DNA from: Streptomyces noursei ATCC 11455
GTDB taxonomy: Bacteria; Actinomycetota; Actinomycetes; Streptomycetales; Streptomycetaceae
Reading direction: 5' to 3'
Length of the DNA stretch: 64,000 nt
Assembly: GCF_001704275.1 (NCBI RefSeq)
Contig: NZ_CP011533.1
Coordinates: 5,456,001 to 5,520,000, forward strand
This document shows, in pieces, positions 34,516 through 42,190 of the stretch; position 1 is the first letter of the stretch; each line of letters starts with the position of its first letter. Below the pieces are notes generated by a model. The model did no database searches. It was given only the letters and a program-made list of their open reading frames with translations, and had not been told where the DNA came from. Both the position numbers and the translations under genes were made by a program.

Positions 34516-34749
34516 TCGCCGGCCGTCCACGCCCTGCGCCGCCCCCGGGAACGGCACCGGCGGCGCCGGCGCGCAGAGCGCGGAGATCCCCCGAGGGATG
34601 AAGTGCACCGGACCGGGGCAGGAAGAGGCGTGAGCGTGCCGCGCTACCGTGCGGGATGCGAGAAGAGGCCGGTCACCGGCCCCGTGGAGCCGTACGGAGC
34701 CGAGGTGGCCGTACAGCGGATGTTCAGCGAACGTTGATCGCCGCTCGCC

Positions 34750-35298
34750 ATGCTGATGCGCATGTTGCGCAGTGTGATCTCAGAGCAGGCAGAGGACGAC
34801 CGGGACGTGCAAGGGCCCGATGCGTCGCAGATCGCCCTTACCTGGAGCGGGGAGCCGGGCCGCTTAGAAGAGCTGACGCACGGCATGCTCCTGGATCAGG
34901 CCGCACGCGCGGCGGCGGCGCTCACCCGCCTCGGGGTGCGGGCCGGCGACCGGGTCGCGGTGCACCTGCCGCTGGTGCCCGAGTCGGTGATCGCCACCCT
35001 CGCCTGCGGCAGACTGGACGCGATACGCACCACGCTGCCGGTGTCGCTGACCATCCCCGAACTCGCCGCACGCCTACGGGAGTCGGGAGCCCGGGTGCTG
35101 ATCACGGCGGACGCGGCGTTCTGGGACGGGTCCGTGCGGCCGGTGAAGCCGGTCCTGGACCATGCGCTGGCGCGGAGCGCCGCCGTCGACGCGAGCCGCC
35201 TGCCGCACACCGTGCTGGTGGTCAACCGCTGCTCGCGCCCGGTCTCCTGGAGGCCCGGCCGCGACCGGTGGTGGCACGAGGAGCTCGCCGAGGACTGA
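34750..35298 (+). pseudogene. Truncated acetoacetyl/acetyl-CoA synthetase-like AMP-binding fragment
   Basis: The 182-residue frame carries only part of an acyl-CoA synthetase N-domain: GMLLDQAARAAAALTRLGVRAGDRVAVHLPLVPESVIATLACGRL, LRESGARVLITADAAFWDG, PVKPVLDHAL and HTVLVVNR, ending at WRPGRDRWWHEELAED. This matches the middle of acetyl-CoA synthetases and stops before the AMP-binding loop (T/S-SGTTG-x-PK) and the whole C-domain. The 80 or so residues expected before it are also absent. No ribosome site is clear for 34750, and GTG 34807 is an alternative. It is probably a gene remnant. A small stand-alone protein is possible. Confidence 0.6.
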
Positions 35299-35395
35299 CC
35301 CCCGCGCGAACCACTCCGCTGCACCACCCGACGGGCCGTGCGCCGCGGGCGCTCCTAGCGTGGGCCTTCCCGTCCCCTACGGAAGCCCGGTAGCC

Positions 35396-35575
35396 ATGTC
35401 GCACCGCAACGCCCGTGGTCATCACCCCCACCCGCACCCCCTGCCGCTCCCCGGTTCCGAGCGCGGGCGGCCGGTCGGGCGGGGGCGCGCCGAGCACGGG
35501 CCGCCCACCCGCCCGCACACTGCGCACCGCCCCCACCCGATACCGACCCACGAGAACGGCGGCCGGGGTTCCTAG
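35396..35575 (+). CDS. Possible small His/Pro-rich protein
   Basis: A 59-residue frame, MSHRNARGHHPHPHPLPLPG..., with 11 His residues and a Pro-rich tail. GGAAG lies about ten bases before the ATG. The composition could bind metal but could also be chance reading of GC-rich DNA. No family recognised. Low confidence. Confidence 0.25.
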   Translation: MSHRNARGHHPHPHPLPLPGSERGRPVGRGRAEHGPPTRPHTAHRPHPIPTHENGGRGS

Positions 35576-35578
35576 GGC

Positions 35579-35604
35579 CTGTCCGAGGGGTCAGGGTCGG
35601 ACAG
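35579..35604. terminator. Hairpin between the small genes at 35.4 and 35.65 kb
   Basis: CTGTCCGA, ten bases, TCGGACAG: a perfect 8-bp stem without a T-run. It may end whatever is transcribed through the AMP-binding remnant. Confidence 0.4.
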
Positions 35605-35649
35605 CGGTGTGCCGCTCGTGCCGTGCGGTCCCGCCCGTACCCTGAAGAG

Positions 35650-35913
35650 GTGAGCACCACCTCCCAGTCGCAGCCCGAGCCCGAGCCGACCGCCCGGGGC
35701 AGTCGGGACACCCCCGCCCAGGACGCGTCCCCGGCGCCCGCGGCCGCCGCGCGGCCCGCGGCCGTCAGCGCCGCGGCCCTGATCTTCGACGACCCGCTGA
35801 GCCAGCAGTCCGCGGACGACACCGACCGCGGTTGGGGCGAGCGGCCGACCGCCGCGGGCAGCGCCGCCGACCTGGCCCGCTTCCTCGACGAAAAGCCGCC
35901 CCACCACCTCTGA
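35650..35913 (+). CDS. Small conserved-type hypothetical protein
   Basis: An 87-residue acidic protein from GTG 35650 (GAAGAG directly before it). A disordered Pro/Ala/Thr-rich first half leads into AAALIFDDPLSQQSADDTDRGWGERP and a C-terminal helix, GSAADLARFLDEKPP. The second half looks like a conserved motif rather than filler. No membrane segment. Function unknown. It converges with mscL. Confidence 0.55.
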   Translation: MSTTSQSQPEPEPTARGSRDTPAQDASPAPAAAARPAAVSAAALIFDDPLSQQSADDTDRGWGERPTAAGSAADLARFLDEKPPHHL

Positions 35914-35952
35914 GCGAGGCGACGGGGCGGCGAGGGCCGGCCGGAGCGCCCG

Positions 35953-36456
35953 CTACTGCTGGGTCTTCTGCGTGATGATGGCCGCCGCGGCCGCCCCGGG
36001 AACGGCCGAGGTGCCGTTGCGCTGGGCGATCAGGGCGTCCCGGATCTCGGTGAGCAGTTCGATCTCGGTCGGGGCCGCCGGAGCGTCCTCGGCCGGCTTC
36101 TTGGCGTCCTGACGGGCCTTCCACTTGTTCATCGGCAGGATCATGAGGAAGTAGACGACGCCCGCGGTGATCAGGAAGGTCAGCGCCGCGCTGAGCACCG
36201 AGCCCCACAGGACGTAGATGCCGTCCACGTACAGGCCGGTCTTCTTGTCCACCGAGCAGGTGCTGAGGCAGGTCTGGTAGTTGTCGAGGTTCTGCGAGCC
36301 GAAGGCGCCGACGATCGGGTTGATGACGCCCTTGACGACCGCGTTGACGATGCTCGTGAACGCCGCACCGACGACGACCGCCACCGCGAGTTCGATGACG
36401 TTGCCGCGCATCAGGAAGTCCTTGAACCCCTGGAGGACGCTCTTGTTCTCGCTCAC
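35953..36456 (-). CDS. mscL: Large-conductance mechanosensitive channel
   Basis: A 167-residue channel subunit that opens under membrane tension to release solutes during osmotic downshock. GTG 36456 (AAAGAGG seven bases upstream) begins VSENKSVLQGFKDFLMRGNV. TM1 is VIELAVAVVVGAAFTSIVNAVVKGVINP, the pore helix. The periplasmic loop here contains two Cys (CLSTCSVDKKTG), longer than in E. coli. TM2 is LTFLITAGVVYFLMILPMNKW. The cytoplasmic helix ends in PTEIELLTEIRDALIAQR, the family's C-terminal bundle. Confidence 0.95.
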   Translation of the reverse strand: MSENKSVLQGFKDFLMRGNVIELAVAVVVGAAFTSIVNAVVKGVINPIVGAFGSQNLDNYQTCLSTCSVDKKTGLYVDGIYVLWGSVLSAALTFLITAGVVYFLMILPMNKWKARQDAKKPAEDAPAAPTEIELLTEIRDALIAQRNGTSAVPGAAAAAIITQKTQQ

Positions 36457-36873
36457 CTGACAGCCTCTTTCCACGCTTGCTCTGGACGGTGCACCGACAA
36501 TCAGCACCGCAACTTACGGCAGGGCGGGGCGCGGGTGTCCAATCACGCAACACGAACCGGCGATCGACCAGAGCGTCAGTGCGGATGGCCGGCCGGGAGC
36601 GACGGACCGGGGGGACCGGACCGTGCCGAGGCCGGATCGCAGGAGGCGGAGGCGAGGCCGGGCGGGATCGGGGAGCCGCCGGGGAACGGCGGACCCGGCC
36701 GCTCGGTGGAGTCCTCGCGGCGGTGATGGGTGCGGCGGTGCCGATAGCGGCATCGGTATCGGTGGTGCGGGCGCGCCCTCGTGACGGGCGCGCGGCAGGT
36801 GCCCCGCCACTCGGAGAAGTCTCGCGGCCCGGAGCGGGAGACGCCACTCGATCTTGACGCGTACCCGGCATCG
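36457..36873. other. Intergenic region upstream of mscL, no intact gene
   Basis: This 417-base spacer is where the rest of the gene starting at 37116 should be. In all three complement frames I find no recognisable SAF-domain sequence and no long open frame with a ribosome site, only Arg/Pro/Ala-rich text typical of non-coding high-GC DNA. Confidence 0.45.
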
Positions 36874-37116
36874 TCATCGCTCCCCGCACTCCGCCGCGGC
36901 GGGGTGGGCGACGGGGGCGGACGCGGTGCGGGCGGGGCCGTGCGTCAGGCCGGTGGCCAGTGCTGCGGCGGTCGTTGCCAGCGCGGCGGCGAGCAGGCGC
37001 CGGCGTCCCGCCGCGCGCCATCGGGTGCGGACGCCACCCGGGCGGACGGGGACGAAGTGGGGCACTTCACACCGCGGGGGTGCGGGAAGGGACGGGGTCG
37101 GGGTGGGGGAGGGCAT
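36874..37116 (-). pseudogene. Short exported-protein remnant, possibly a truncated SAF/CpaB-like gene
   Basis: The 80-residue frame reads MPSPTPTPSLPAPPRCEVPHFVPVRPGG, then the basic run RTRWRAAGRRRLLAAALATTAAALATGL (signal-anchor-like, about 28-55), and stops 25 residues later. Streptomyces genomes often have a SAF-domain protein with a similar PPRC-x-x-P-x-F-x-PVR start between mtnP and mscL, and the position here matches. If so, the SAF domain is lost. This rests on memory of synteny, so confidence is low. It could instead be a genuine small protein. Confidence 0.35.
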
Positions 37117-37322
37117 GGTCGTCACCGCCTGTGGTGCGGAAAGCGGGACCGGCGTTCGGACCCGGCGATCACCACCGTGCCGCACTTCGCCGCGGCCCGC
37201 TCCGGCCTGTGGACGGCCCCGCGGTTGTGGACAACTCCGTCACCCGGCAGGGGGGCGGCAGCCGCCGCCCCGCCCCGACGAAGGCCGGCCCCGCCCCTGC
37301 GGAGGCCGCCCCCCCCCGGCCG

Positions 37323-38156
37323 CTACGGCAGCTCTATCCCCAGATCCCACCCCTGGTGCGCGTCCGTGCACAGGCAGGCGCGTTCGGTGGTGGCGGGCAG
37401 CGCGGCGACGGTGTCGAAGAGGACCTCGCGCAGCCGGCTGATGTTCTCGCCGAAGACCTTGAGGACCTCCTCGTGGGAGACGCCCTCGCCGGTCTCGGTG
37501 CCCGCGTCCAGGTCGGTGACCAGGGTCAGCGAGGTGTAGCACAGGCTCAACTCGCGGGCCAGGACGGCCTCGGGGTGGCCGGTCATGCCGACCACCGACC
37601 AGCCCTGGGCGGCGTGCCAGCGCGACTCGGCGCGGGTGGAGAAGCGCGGGCCCTCGATCACCACGAGGGTGCCGCCGTCGACCGGCTCCCAGTCCCGGCC
37701 GCGGGCCGCGGCGAGGGCGGCCTCGCGGCCGGCGGGGCAGTACGGGTCGGCGAAGGTCAGGTGGACGACGTTGGGAACGCTGCCGTCCGGGCGCGGTACG
37801 CCGTCGAAGTACGACTGGGCGCGGGACTTGGTGCGGTCCACGAGCTGATCGGGGACGAGCAGCGTGCCGGGGCCGTACTCGGGTCGCAGTCCGCCCACCG
37901 CGCACGGCCCGAGGACCTGCCGCACGCCGACGGAGCGCAGCGCCCAGAGGTTGGCGCGGTAGTTGATGCCGTGCGGCGGCAGGTGATGCCCGCGGCCGTG
38001 CCGGGGCAGGAAGGCGACCGAACGGCCGGCAACCTCGCCGAGGAACAGGGAATCGCTGGGGCGCCCGTAGGGGGTGTCCACAGTGATCTCGGTCACGTCG
38101 TCCAGGAAGGAGTAGAACCCCGACCCGCCGATAACGCCAATCTCCGCGTCAGCCAT
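37323..38156 (-). CDS. mtnP: S-methyl-5'-thioadenosine phosphorylase
   Basis: A 277-residue purine-nucleoside phosphorylase-family enzyme that splits methylthioadenosine into adenine and methylthioribose 1-phosphate, part of methionine salvage and polyamine by-product removal. Motifs: EIGVIGGSGFY at the N-terminus (phosphate loop), LPRHGRGHHLPPHGINYRANLWAL (substrate and phosphate contacts), VVIEGPRFSTRAES, and GWSVVGMTGHPEAVLARELSLCYTSLTLVTDLD, which binds the ribose and base. The length is normal. It stands 158 bases downstream of the FmdB gene on the same strand, with a hairpin between them. Confidence 0.93.
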   Translation of the reverse strand: MADAEIGVIGGSGFYSFLDDVTEITVDTPYGRPSDSLFLGEVAGRSVAFLPRHGRGHHLPPHGINYRANLWALRSVGVRQVLGPCAVGGLRPEYGPGTLLVPDQLVDRTKSRAQSYFDGVPRPDGSVPNVVHLTFADPYCPAGREAALAAARGRDWEPVDGGTLVVIEGPRFSTRAESRWHAAQGWSVVGMTGHPEAVLARELSLCYTSLTLVTDLDAGTETGEGVSHEEVLKVFGENISRLREVLFDTVAALPATTERACLCTDAHQGWDLGIELP

Positions 38157-38230
38157 GCGGTCACACTATCGGGGCGCGACGGCGGCCCGCCGGTGACCCG
38201 GTGGATCAGCTGCGGGCCGGGAAACGCGGC

Positions 38231-38267
38231 GGGCCCCGCCGCTCCCTGGTGGGGAGTGGCGGGGCCC
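38231..38267 (-). terminator. Terminator after the FmdB gene
   Basis: GGGCCCCGCCGCTCCC and GGGAGTGGCGGGGCCC pair over 16 bases with one G-T, around a 5-base loop. It lies 48 bases past the FmdB stop on the complement strand. Confidence 0.8.
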
Positions 38268-38314
38268 GGAGGTCCGATGGCCGGTGCCGCGGTGCGGCCG
38301 ACCGTCGGCGCAGG

Positions 38315-38656
38315 TCAGGCGGCGGAGCCGGTGCTCGCCGAGGCCGTCGACTTGCTGTCCGAGGACGAGGCGGACGACGTCGAGGACGAGGTCGAGGAGG
38401 GCGCCGAGGACGAGGACGTCGAGGAGGTGGAGCCGCTCGACGACGTGGAGCTGCCGGCAGGGCTGCTGCTGGACGACGAGCCGCGGCTGTCGTTGCGGTA
38501 GAAGCCGGAGCCCTTGAAGACGATGCCGACCGCCGAGAACACCTTCTTGAGGCGTCCGTTGCAGCTGGGGCACTCGGTGAGCGCGTCGTCGGTGAACTTC
38601 TGCACGGCCTCAAGGCCCTCGCCGCACGCGGTGCACTGGTACTGGTAGGTCGGCAC
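38315..38656 (-). CDS. FmdB-family zinc-ribbon protein
   Basis: A 113-residue protein from GTG 38656 with AGGAGG seven bases upstream. PTYQYQCTACGEGLEAVQKFTDDALTECPSCNGRLKKVFSAVGIVFKGSGFY is the complete FmdB ribbon: two CxxC pairs and the F-K-G-S-G-F-Y end. The last 45 residues are almost only Ser/Ala/Thr (SSSSSSPAGSSTSSSGSTSS...), disordered. FmdB proteins are linked to regulation or protein quality roles that remain unproven. Here a CIRCE element covers the leader, so the gene should belong to the HrcA heat-shock regulon. Confidence 0.9.
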   Translation of the reverse strand: MPTYQYQCTACGEGLEAVQKFTDDALTECPSCNGRLKKVFSAVGIVFKGSGFYRNDSRGSSSSSSPAGSSTSSSGSTSSTSSSSAPSSTSSSTSSASSSDSKSTASASTGSAA

Positions 38657-38667
38657 TTGACTTCCTC

Positions 38668-38694
38668 CTGGCACTCTCACTCATTGAGTGCTAA
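38668..38694 (-). promoter_or_regulatory. CIRCE element (HrcA operator)
   Basis: CTGGCACTC, nine bases, GAGTGCTAA: it matches the CIRCE consensus, including the CTGGCACTC left arm often seen before actinobacterial groES. It ends 11 bases upstream of the FmdB start codon and overlaps its ribosome site, so HrcA binding would block initiation or elongation. No groE or dnaJ gene is near. Confidence 0.85.
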
Positions 38695-38792
38695 CGACGC
38701 TCCATCTTGCAGTATTCCGGCGGATCAGTCCACCGTGAACGCCGCACGGTGACCGACTCCACGCCCGGCACCGGACCCGGTTCCACGCTCGT

Positions 38793-40103
38793 TCAGGCGC
38801 GGCTCAGCTCGCGTTCCCGCTCGTCGGCGACGGTCTCCGCGGGGGCCTCGGCGCCGGTGTCGGCGCCAGTCGCCGACCCGGTGACCACCTTCGAGGGCCG
38901 GGGCGCCAGGTAGGCCCGCAGGGAGAGCAGCACCACCAGGGCCAGCGCCGTGCCGGCCAGCGGCACCAGGAAGCCGGAGCTCGGGCCGAAGCGGTCCGCC
39001 AGCTGGCCGGCGGCGGTGGCCGCGGCCGCCTGGCCCAGCGCCACCGCGCCGGTCAGCCAGGTGAACGCCTCGGTCCGGGCGGTGGCCGGGACCAGGGACT
39101 CGACGAGGGTGTAGCCGGTGATCAGCGCCGGGGCGATGCACAGGCCGACGACCAGGCCGACGGCGCCCAGCAGCGGGACCGAGGTCACGGCCCACAGCGG
39201 GGTGGTGGCCAGCGCCAGCAGCCCGTAGGCGACCAGCAGCCGGCGGCGCGGGCCGACCTTCCAGGCGATCGCGCCGCAGGCGATGCCGGCGAGCATGTTG
39301 CCGCCCGCGAAGATCCCGTAGAGGACGCCGTTGATGCCGGGTGCTCCGATGTGCTCGGTGAGCGCGGTCAGCGAGACCTGCATGCCGCCGAAGACCGAGC
39401 CGATGCCGAGGAACGCCACGATCAGCACGCGCACGCCGGGGACGGACAGCGCGGAGACGCGCGGCTGGTCGTCGGACGAGCCGCGGTGTACGGGCGGCTG
39501 GGTGCGCCGCTGGGAGGCGAACAGCAGGCCGCCGGCCAGCGTCAGCACGGCCTCGGCGACCAGGCCGGCGGCCGGGTGGATGCCGGTGCACAGCGCGGTC
39601 GCCAGCACCGGACCGACGACGAAGGTGAACTCGTCGGTCACCGACTCGAAGGCGGCGGCGGTGGGCATCAGCGGGCTGCCGCCCAGCTTCGTCGCCCAGC
39701 GGGCCCGCACCATCGGGCCGACCTGCGGCGTCGAGGCGCCCGTGGGGACGGCGACGGCGAGCAGCGCCCACAGGGGGGCGTGGGCGAGGGCCAGGGCGAT
39801 CAGGGCGGAGACGCCGGCGACGTGCACCAGGATGCCGGGGATCAGCACCGTGCGCTGACCGAACCGGTCGGCGAGCTTGCCGCTCTGCGGGGCGAACAGC
39901 GCCATCGAGACGCCGGTGGCGGCGGAGACCGCGCCGGCGGTGCCGTAGGAGCCGGTGGTGGACTGGACGAGCAGGACGATGCCGATCGTCAGCATCGCGA
40001 ACGGCTGCCGGGCCAGAAAGCCGGGCAACACGAAGGTCCATGCGCCGGGCGTGCGCAACAGTTGACCGTAACCGGGACGGGAGTCCTTGACCGCGGATGC
40101 CAC
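38793..40103 (-). CDS. MFS transporter, 12 TM
   Basis: A 436-residue permease from GTG 40103 (AGAAAGG seven bases upstream). LLRTPGAWTFVLPGFLARQPFAMLTIGIVLLVQSTTGS forms TM1, APQSGKLADRFGQRTVLIPG is motif A after TM2, and MQVSLTALTEHIGAPGINGVLYGIFAGGNM opens the second half. The C-terminal 40 residues are soluble and acidic. The family is that of small-molecule effluxers related to sugar and arabinose exporters (TM1 GF-x-ARxPxAM). The substrate is unknown. It precedes the FmdB gene on the same strand, but the CIRCE region between suggests separate transcription. Confidence 0.88.
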   Translation of the reverse strand: MASAVKDSRPGYGQLLRTPGAWTFVLPGFLARQPFAMLTIGIVLLVQSTTGSYGTAGAVSAATGVSMALFAPQSGKLADRFGQRTVLIPGILVHVAGVSALIALALAHAPLWALLAVAVPTGASTPQVGPMVRARWATKLGGSPLMPTAAAFESVTDEFTFVVGPVLATALCTGIHPAAGLVAEAVLTLAGGLLFASQRRTQPPVHRGSSDDQPRVSALSVPGVRVLIVAFLGIGSVFGGMQVSLTALTEHIGAPGINGVLYGIFAGGNMLAGIACGAIAWKVGPRRRLLVAYGLLALATTPLWAVTSVPLLGAVGLVVGLCIAPALITGYTLVESLVPATARTEAFTWLTGAVALGQAAAATAAGQLADRFGPSSGFLVPLAGTALALVVLLSLRAYLAPRPSKVVTGSATGADTGAEAPAETVADERERELSRA

Positions 40104-40295
40104 GGCCGGGCCTTTCTGCCGCCTGGTAGCGCTGCCCCGCGAGGTCGTCACGGGTACGCGCCGAGAGCTGTCCTCTCGCGCAGGACCGAGTGATACCGCG
40201 TGGTCCGCACCCGGGAGAGGTGGCTGCGTGTGGCAGGGGACCGCGGCCGCCGAGCGGTCGCGCCAGCTCTGCGTCAGGCAGAGTTGGTTCGTGAT

Positions 40296-40325
40296 CCGTA
40301 CAAATTTCCTTCTTGATTGTACAGG
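40296..40325 (-). promoter_or_regulatory. Candidate operator of the MFS gene
   Basis: The GTACAA/TTGTAC arms are separated by 13 AT-rich bases in an otherwise GC-rich leader. The position suits a repressor or promoter for the MFS gene at 38793-40103. Confidence 0.35.
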
Positions 40326-40335
40326 TCGGATGCAA

Positions 40336-40363
40336 TGAAGCCCTGGGATTAACCAGGGCTTCA
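40336..40363 (-). terminator. Terminator of the antiporter gene
   Basis: TGAAGCCCTGG, GATTAA, CCAGGGCTTCA: a perfect 11-bp stem with a 6-base loop, about 105 bases past the antiporter stop. On the other strand it is followed by GCAGTTTTCC, so it may work in both directions. Confidence 0.8.
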
Positions 40364-40467
40364 CGCAGTTTTCCTTGGTATCTCTGGAGAGATAGCGCAC
40401 ATTCGGCGTCCGGCCGGGCAAGCCGGGCGGCGCGTGCGCGGGTGCGGGCGGCCCGGAGCCCGCCGCC

Positions 40468-42003
40468 TCACCCCACTTCGCGCCGCCGGCCGCGCTTCTC
40501 CTGGGGCTGCTGCGGCGCGCCGGTCCCCAGCCAGCCGGCCAGCTTGCCGCCCTGGGACACCGCCTGCAGCCGCCGCTCGGCCGCGTCCCGCACCGGGTCG
40601 GTGGCCACCACCAGCAGCTCGTCGCCGCGCCGCAGCACGGTCGTCGGGGAGGGTACGAAGCTGGTGCCGTCCCGGACGACGAGGGTGACCGCGGCGCCCG
40701 CCGGCATCCGCAGCTCGCCGACCTCCACGCCGTGCATGAGGGAGGTGGGGCCTATGGACGTGGACAGCAGATGGCCGCGCAGTCGCTCCAGCGGGGCCGA
40801 CTCGATGCCCAGGTCGGCGGGCTCCTCGCCCTCGCCGAGCCGCAGCCGCCGGGCCAGCCACGGCAGCGTCGGGCCCTGGATCAGGGTGTAGACCACGACC
40901 AGGACGAAGACGATGTTGAAGACCGTCTCGCTGCCGGGGACGTCGCCCACCATCGGGATGGTGGCCAGCACGATCGGCACCGCGCCGCGCAACCCGGCCC
41001 AGGACAGCAGGGTCTTCTCCTGCCACGGCACCCGGAAGGGCAGCAGCGAGGAGAAGACGGACAGCGGGCGGGCGACCAGCGTCAGGATCATGCCGATGAG
41101 CAGCGCGGGCACGATGTCGTCGAGCAGGTTGTGCGGGGTGACCAGCAGGCCCAGCAGGACGAACATGCCGATCTGGCCGATCCAGCCGACCCCCTCGGCG
41201 AAACCGCGGGTGGCCGGGGCGTGCGGCAGCTTGGCGTTGCCGAGGACGACCGCGGCCAGGTAGACGGCGAGGAAGCCGGAACCGTGCGCCAGCGCGCCGG
41301 CCGCGTAGGCGGAGACCGCGATGGCCATCACCGCGATCGGGTAGAGGCCGGAGGCGGGCAGTGCCACGTGCCGCATGCCGTACGCGCCGATCCAGCCGAT
41401 GGCCAGGCCGATGGCGGCGCCGATCGCCAGCTCCAGCGCTATCTCGCCGAGCAGGACGTACCAGTGTTCGATCGGCCCCGCGGTGGAGAAGGCCACGACG
41501 AGGATGACCACCGGGGCGTCGTTGAAGCCGGACTCGGCTTCCAGGACACCCGTCAGACGGGACGGCAGGGGCACGCTGCGCAGCACGGAGAAGACGGCCG
41601 CGGCGTCCGTGGACGAGACCACCGCGCCGATCAGCAGCGCCTGGCGCCATTCGAGTCCGGCGAGGTAGTGCGCGCCGGCCGCGGTGACCCCCACGCTCAC
41701 CGCGACGCCGACCGTCGAGAGCATCGCGGCTTGGGGCAGGGCTGGTTTGATCTCCTTCCACTTGGTGCCCAGGCCGCCCTCGGCGAGGATCACCACCAGG
41801 GCGGCGTAGCCGAGGAGTTGGGTCAGTTCGGCGTTGTCGAAGATGACGCCGCCGACGCCGTCCTGCCCCATCGCGATGCCTATCCCCAGGTAGATGAGCA
41901 GGCTGGGGAGCCCGCTGCGCGAGGAGAGCCGTACCGCGGCGACTGCGACGAGCAGTACGAGTGAGCAGATCAGCAGGAGTTCGTTGAGGTGTTCGACAGT
42001 CAG
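40468..42003 (-). CDS. Potassium/proton antiporter, CPA1 family with TrkA-C domain, CTG start
   Basis: A 511-residue antiporter. The best start is CTG 42003-42001, with GAGGAAGG seven bases upstream. It gives (M)TVEHLNELLLICSLVLLVAVAAVRLSSRSGLPSLLIYLGIGIAMGQDG, the normal first helix of this family. No ATG, GTG or TTG occurs in frame between the upstream stop and ATG 41871, which would remove TM1. Key features are SSTDAAAVFSVLRS and GFNDAPVVIL (ion-binding D-A and N-D of CPA1) and about 12 helices. A cytoplasmic TrkA-C domain (about 415-490) probably senses nucleotides such as c-di-AMP. Confidence 0.9.
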   Translation of the reverse strand: MTVEHLNELLLICSLVLLVAVAAVRLSSRSGLPSLLIYLGIGIAMGQDGVGGVIFDNAELTQLLGYAALVVILAEGGLGTKWKEIKPALPQAAMLSTVGVAVSVGVTAAGAHYLAGLEWRQALLIGAVVSSTDAAAVFSVLRSVPLPSRLTGVLEAESGFNDAPVVILVVAFSTAGPIEHWYVLLGEIALELAIGAAIGLAIGWIGAYGMRHVALPASGLYPIAVMAIAVSAYAAGALAHGSGFLAVYLAAVVLGNAKLPHAPATRGFAEGVGWIGQIGMFVLLGLLVTPHNLLDDIVPALLIGMILTLVARPLSVFSSLLPFRVPWQEKTLLSWAGLRGAVPIVLATIPMVGDVPGSETVFNIVFVLVVVYTLIQGPTLPWLARRLRLGEGEEPADLGIESAPLERLRGHLLSTSIGPTSLMHGVEVGELRMPAGAAVTLVVRDGTSFVPSPTTVLRRGDELLVVATDPVRDAAERRLQAVSQGGKLAGWLGTGAPQQPQEKRGRRREVG

Positions 42004-42190
42004 GAGCTGATCCTTCCTCGCGCCTCGGTCGGGATGGGGTGGGTGTCCTTACTGTATCTAGTTACTGACCCTAACAATTTACCATTGCTTGAAAGTTTAA
42101 TGTGCTCGGCGGTGACTCCGCGTAGGGGTCCTCAAACCGGTGCGCCTATGGTTGCTCCAGCACTCCCACCCTGCCCCTCGAAGGACAGAG

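Larger units (their letters stand above)
40104..40467. other. Intergenic region with an inverted repeat and a hairpin
   Basis: This 364-base spacer lies between the antiporter and MFS genes, both on the complement strand. It holds CCGTACAA (40296-40303) and TTGTACAGG (40317-40325), an inverted repeat about 200 bases before the MFS start, plus the terminator at 40336-40363. No gene supported. Confidence 0.55.
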
